8,842 nt of DNA from Crocinitomix sp. (lineage in GTDB: Bacteria > Bacteroidota > Bacteroidia > Flavobacteriales_D > Crocinitomicaceae), in NCBI GenBank assembly GCA_020849935.1, contig JADZFJ010000541.1:1-8842 (forward strand). The letters run 5' to 3'. Numbering within the stretch: the stretch's first letter is position 1; each line of letters starts with the position of its first letter. The position numbers and the translations under genes are program-made. Below the pieces are notes generated by a model. That model was not told the origin of the DNA and did no database searches. It saw only the letters and a program-made list of their open reading frames with translations. Positions 6,812 through 8,842 of this stretch are shown here, in pieces.

Positions 6812-7459
6812 ATGAATACAAAAGTAGATGATTATATTGACCGCGCTGATAAATGGGCGGACGAAATGCGTAAACTTAGAGCCATTTTATTGGATTGTCT
6901 GTTAACAGAAGAATTTAAATGGGGCGTGCCTTGTTATACTTACGGATCAAAAAATATCATATTGATTACGGCATTCAAAGAGTATTGTGGCATCGCATTT
7001 TTCAAAGGTTCCTTGTTGAGCGACGAAAAAAAGATTTTGTATCAACAAACCGAAAATTCACAAGCATCAAGATTGATTCGTTTTACCAATTTACCTGAGA
7101 TTATTAAAATGGAAGCTTTGCTTAAAACCTATATTTTTGAAGCAATTGAGATTGAAAAATCGGGATTAAAAGTTGAACGAAAAAAACACGCGGATTATGT
7201 CCTTCCGGATGAATTAATTCAAAAATTTGGTGAAATGCCAACCTTAAAAACCGCATTTGAAGCATTAACACCAGGGCGACAAAGAGGATATTTATTACAT
7301 TTTTCAGGCTCAAATAATTCAGCGACACGAATGGGGCGCATTGAAAAACATATTGGTCGCATTTTAAAAGGTCAAGGGATTACTGATTGTGTCTGTGGCT
7401 TGTCCAAAAAAATGCCCGGTTGTGATGGTTCGCATAAATTCATCAATCAAACGAGGTAA
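6812..7459 (+). CDS. YdeI/DUF1801-family protein with C-terminal CDGSH iron-sulfur motif
   Basis: Three parts are visible in 215 residues. Residues about 15-115 are a DUF1801 domain, with the typical FKWGVPCYTY (35-44) and YCGIAFFKGSLL (58-69). This superfamily includes the Bacillus frataxin-like iron chaperone YdhG/Fra. Residues about 128-187 match the OmdA/YdeI helical domain (LPDELIQKF, FEALTPGRQRGYLLHF, RMGRIEKHIGRIL). The tail (193-208) reads C-x-C-x2-S-x3-P-x-C-D-G-S-H, an exact fit to the mitoNEET-type CDGSH motif, with C193, C195, C204 and H208 as the predicted 2Fe-2S ligands. The product is likely cytoplasmic, since no signal peptide or membrane span is seen. A role in iron handling or redox is inference from the two domains. 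The gene leads a three-gene run with the reductase 10 bp downstream. No strong promoter is visible in the 98-bp upstream gap, so read-through from the peptidase gene is possible. Confidence 0.85.
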   Translation: MNTKVDDYIDRADKWADEMRKLRAILLDCLLTEEFKWGVPCYTYGSKNIILITAFKEYCGIAFFKGSLLSDEKKILYQQTENSQASRLIRFTNLPEIIKMEALLKTYIFEAIEIEKSGLKVERKKHADYVLPDELIQKFGEMPTLKTAFEALTPGRQRGYLLHFSGSNNSATRMGRIEKHIGRILKGQGITDCVCGLSKKMPGCDGSHKFINQTR

Positions 7460-7469
7460 TTTTTACCCA

Positions 7470-8417
7470 ATGGAAAAAATAAAAATCGTTGTTGCAGGAA
7501 TTGGGGGTGTAGGAGGTTATTTTGGAGGGGTGTTGGCCAAACATTATTTTAATCATCCTTGTGTAGAAATTATTTTTGTGGCGCGCGGTGAACATTTGAA
7601 AAAAATTCAAACTGTTGGATTAAAAGTAATTAAAGGAGAGACAGAATTTATTGCTCATCCGAGTCTTGCCACCAATAACCCCAATGAAATTGTTGAGGCC
7701 GATTTGGTGCTAATTTGTACAAAAACGTATGATTTAGAAAAAGTCGTGCAAGAATTAAGTCCTTGTATAACCGACAAAACAATACTCTTACCACTCCTTA
7801 ACGGGGTAAATAATGGGCAAAAAATCCAACAATTATTCCCCAATAACTTGGTTTTAGATGGGTGTGTTTATTTAGTTTCACGGCGCACGGAACCTGGTGT
7901 GATTGAGAATTTAGGAAATATCCAAACCCTTTATTTTGGCAAAGACAATTATGCCCACGAAAAATTAACTCAATTCCTCAGAATTTTTACCGATGCGGGA
8001 ATTGACGCACATACCTCCACCCAGATTTCATCCATAATTTGGGAGAAATTCATTTTTCTATCCCCTACTGCCACCGTCACCTCGTTTTATAACGAGAACA
8101 TAGGGGAAGTAATCAATAACCCAACTCATTTCGTGGCCTTTGTCGCATTAATTGAAGAAATAAAACAACTCGCCGAAGCCAAACAAATTGTCCTTCCAAA
8201 AGATCTCACGGAAAAAACAATTAAAAAATTTCGATCCTTACCCGCCACCGCAACTTCCTCCATGCATACTGATTTCAAACAACAAACAGCGTCGAATGAA
8301 CTTCACTCCGTAACGGGTTACGTTTTGGAAGAAGCGGGTAATTTTAACCTTCATCTTTCTGTTTATGCGAACATGTTTGAGAAATTAAAACCCAAATTAA
8401 AACGCTCATCGAAATGA
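7470..8417 (+). CDS. panE: 2-dehydropantoate 2-reductase (ketopantoate reductase family)
   Basis: The family reduces ketopantoate to pantoate with NADPH in pantothenate and coenzyme A synthesis. I chose the ATG at 7470 (315 residues), because it puts the Rossmann motif GIGGVGGYFGG (10-20) at the normal distance from the N-terminus. An earlier in-frame ATG at 7389 would add 27 unrelated residues inside the upstream CDGSH coding region. LICTKTYD (81-88) and LLNGVNNG (109-116) are the cofactor and substrate loops. K193 in WEKFIFL is the predicted catalytic lysine, and SSMHTDF (263-269) with NELHSVTG (276-283) matches the C-terminal SMxxD and TEIDxxxG blocks. There is no pan gene cluster nearby, so a paralogue acting on another 2-keto acid is possible. 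The last bases overlap the next start (ATGA), which suggests coupled translation. Confidence 0.87.
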   Translation: MEKIKIVVAGIGGVGGYFGGVLAKHYFNHPCVEIIFVARGEHLKKIQTVGLKVIKGETEFIAHPSLATNNPNEIVEADLVLICTKTYDLEKVVQELSPCITDKTILLPLLNGVNNGQKIQQLFPNNLVLDGCVYLVSRRTEPGVIENLGNIQTLYFGKDNYAHEKLTQFLRIFTDAGIDAHTSTQISSIIWEKFIFLSPTATVTSFYNENIGEVINNPTHFVAFVALIEEIKQLAEAKQIVLPKDLTEKTIKKFRSLPATATSSMHTDFKQQTASNELHSVTGYVLEEAGNFNLHLSVYANMFEKLKPKLKRSSK

Positions 8418-8842
8418 TAATCCAAGTCGATCAACACCTAAAACTCGAATTACTCACCCCCGATCATGCGGCGGTTTTATTTGATCTAATTGATAAAAAC
8501 AGGGATGAATTAAGGGTTTGGCTTTCATTTATTGATCGAATGCAAACCATCGAGGCAGTTGAAATATTTATCAAGTATTCCCACCAACGAAGTTTGTTGC
8601 AACAAGAATTCGCTTTTTTAATCTTCGAAGATGATCAACCTGTTGGTCGTATTGGCGTCTATCAAATCAATCCGATTAACCAACACGGTGAAATTGGCTA
8701 TTGGCTCATTCCTAGCCACGAAGGTCGAGGTATTATGAGGAAATCCTGTCAAGCATTGATCCACTTTTGTTTTTCAAATCTTCCCATCAATCGCTTGGAA
8801 ATAAAATGCGGCACAGGGAACTATAAAAGTCAAGCCATTCCA
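8414..8842 (+). CDS. GNAT-family N-acetyltransferase, RimJ/RimL-like (partial)
   Basis: The gene begins at an ATG whose last three bases with the following A form the ATGA overlap with the reductase stop. 143 codons are visible before the right edge. The family moves acetyl groups from acetyl-CoA to amines, such as protein N-termini, antibiotics or small amines. GRIGVYQINPIN (78-89) is the central beta-strand pair, GEIGYWLIPSHEGRGIM (92-108) holds the acetyl-CoA pyrophosphate-binding loop (GRG), and RLEIKCGTGNYKSQAIP (127-143) is the conserved strand and helix just before the usual RLGF-type motif, which is cut off. The N-terminal RVWLSFIDRM (34-43) is typical of RimJ/RimL-like members. The substrate is unknown. 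Confidence 0.88.
   Translation, partial: MIIQVDQHLKLELLTPDHAAVLFDLIDKNRDELRVWLSFIDRMQTIEAVEIFIKYSHQRSLLQQEFAFLIFEDDQPVGRIGVYQINPINQHGEIGYWLIPSHEGRGIMRKSCQALIHFCFSNLPINRLEIKCGTGNYKSQAIP

Noticed and set aside
7389..7469. N-terminal extension of the ketopantoate reductase from an ATG at 7389
   Set aside because: It overlaps the CDGSH coding tail of the upstream gene in another frame and adds 27 residues before a normal Rossmann start. The ATG at 7470 fits the family.

Overview
The window looks like a chromosomal segment of a Bacteroidota bacterium, most likely Flavobacteriales. The evidence is low GC, almost no Shine-Dalgarno sequences, a good match to the Bacteroidota promoter pattern (TTG, 19 bp, TAnnTTTG) ahead of the M23 peptidase gene, and protein styles typical of that phylum. 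I cannot name the genus. No rRNA, tRNA, CRISPR array, insertion sequence, integrase or phage gene is visible.

Left part (1-1930, minus strand): a uridine kinase gene is followed 27 bp later by a large multi-membrane-span protein that runs off the left edge and resembles the sensory front half of a big histidine kinase. Next comes a C-rich, G-poor gap (1931-2202), then a plus-strand family-2 glycosyltransferase whose 5' end lacks an ATG.

Middle (2887-5429): a 239-bp convergent gap holds an imperfect inverted repeat, a 10+1+10 palindrome and a 24-bp imperfect direct repeat on each side of the palindrome. It is followed by a minus-strand two-gene NatA/NatB-type ABC exporter (ATPase then permease, 3 bp apart). 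A 342-bp divergent promoter region separates this exporter from the peptidase gene.

Right part (5430-8842, plus strand): an M23-family lipoprotein peptidase with MepM/Csd3-like architecture, in which the second His of the usual HxH motif is Cys. Then a tight three-gene run: a YdeI/DUF1801-type protein carrying a full C-terminal CDGSH iron-sulfur motif, a 2-dehydropantoate 2-reductase (PanE/ApbA family) 10 bp later, and a GNAT acetyltransferase overlapping it by 4 bp and cut by the right edge.

Most of the window is ordinary housekeeping and envelope content. The best leads are the YdeI-CDGSH fusion, the Cys-substituted M23 site, the orphan palindrome with flanking repeats, and the missing start codon of the glycosyltransferase. 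I see no clear defence, mobile or secondary-metabolite system.
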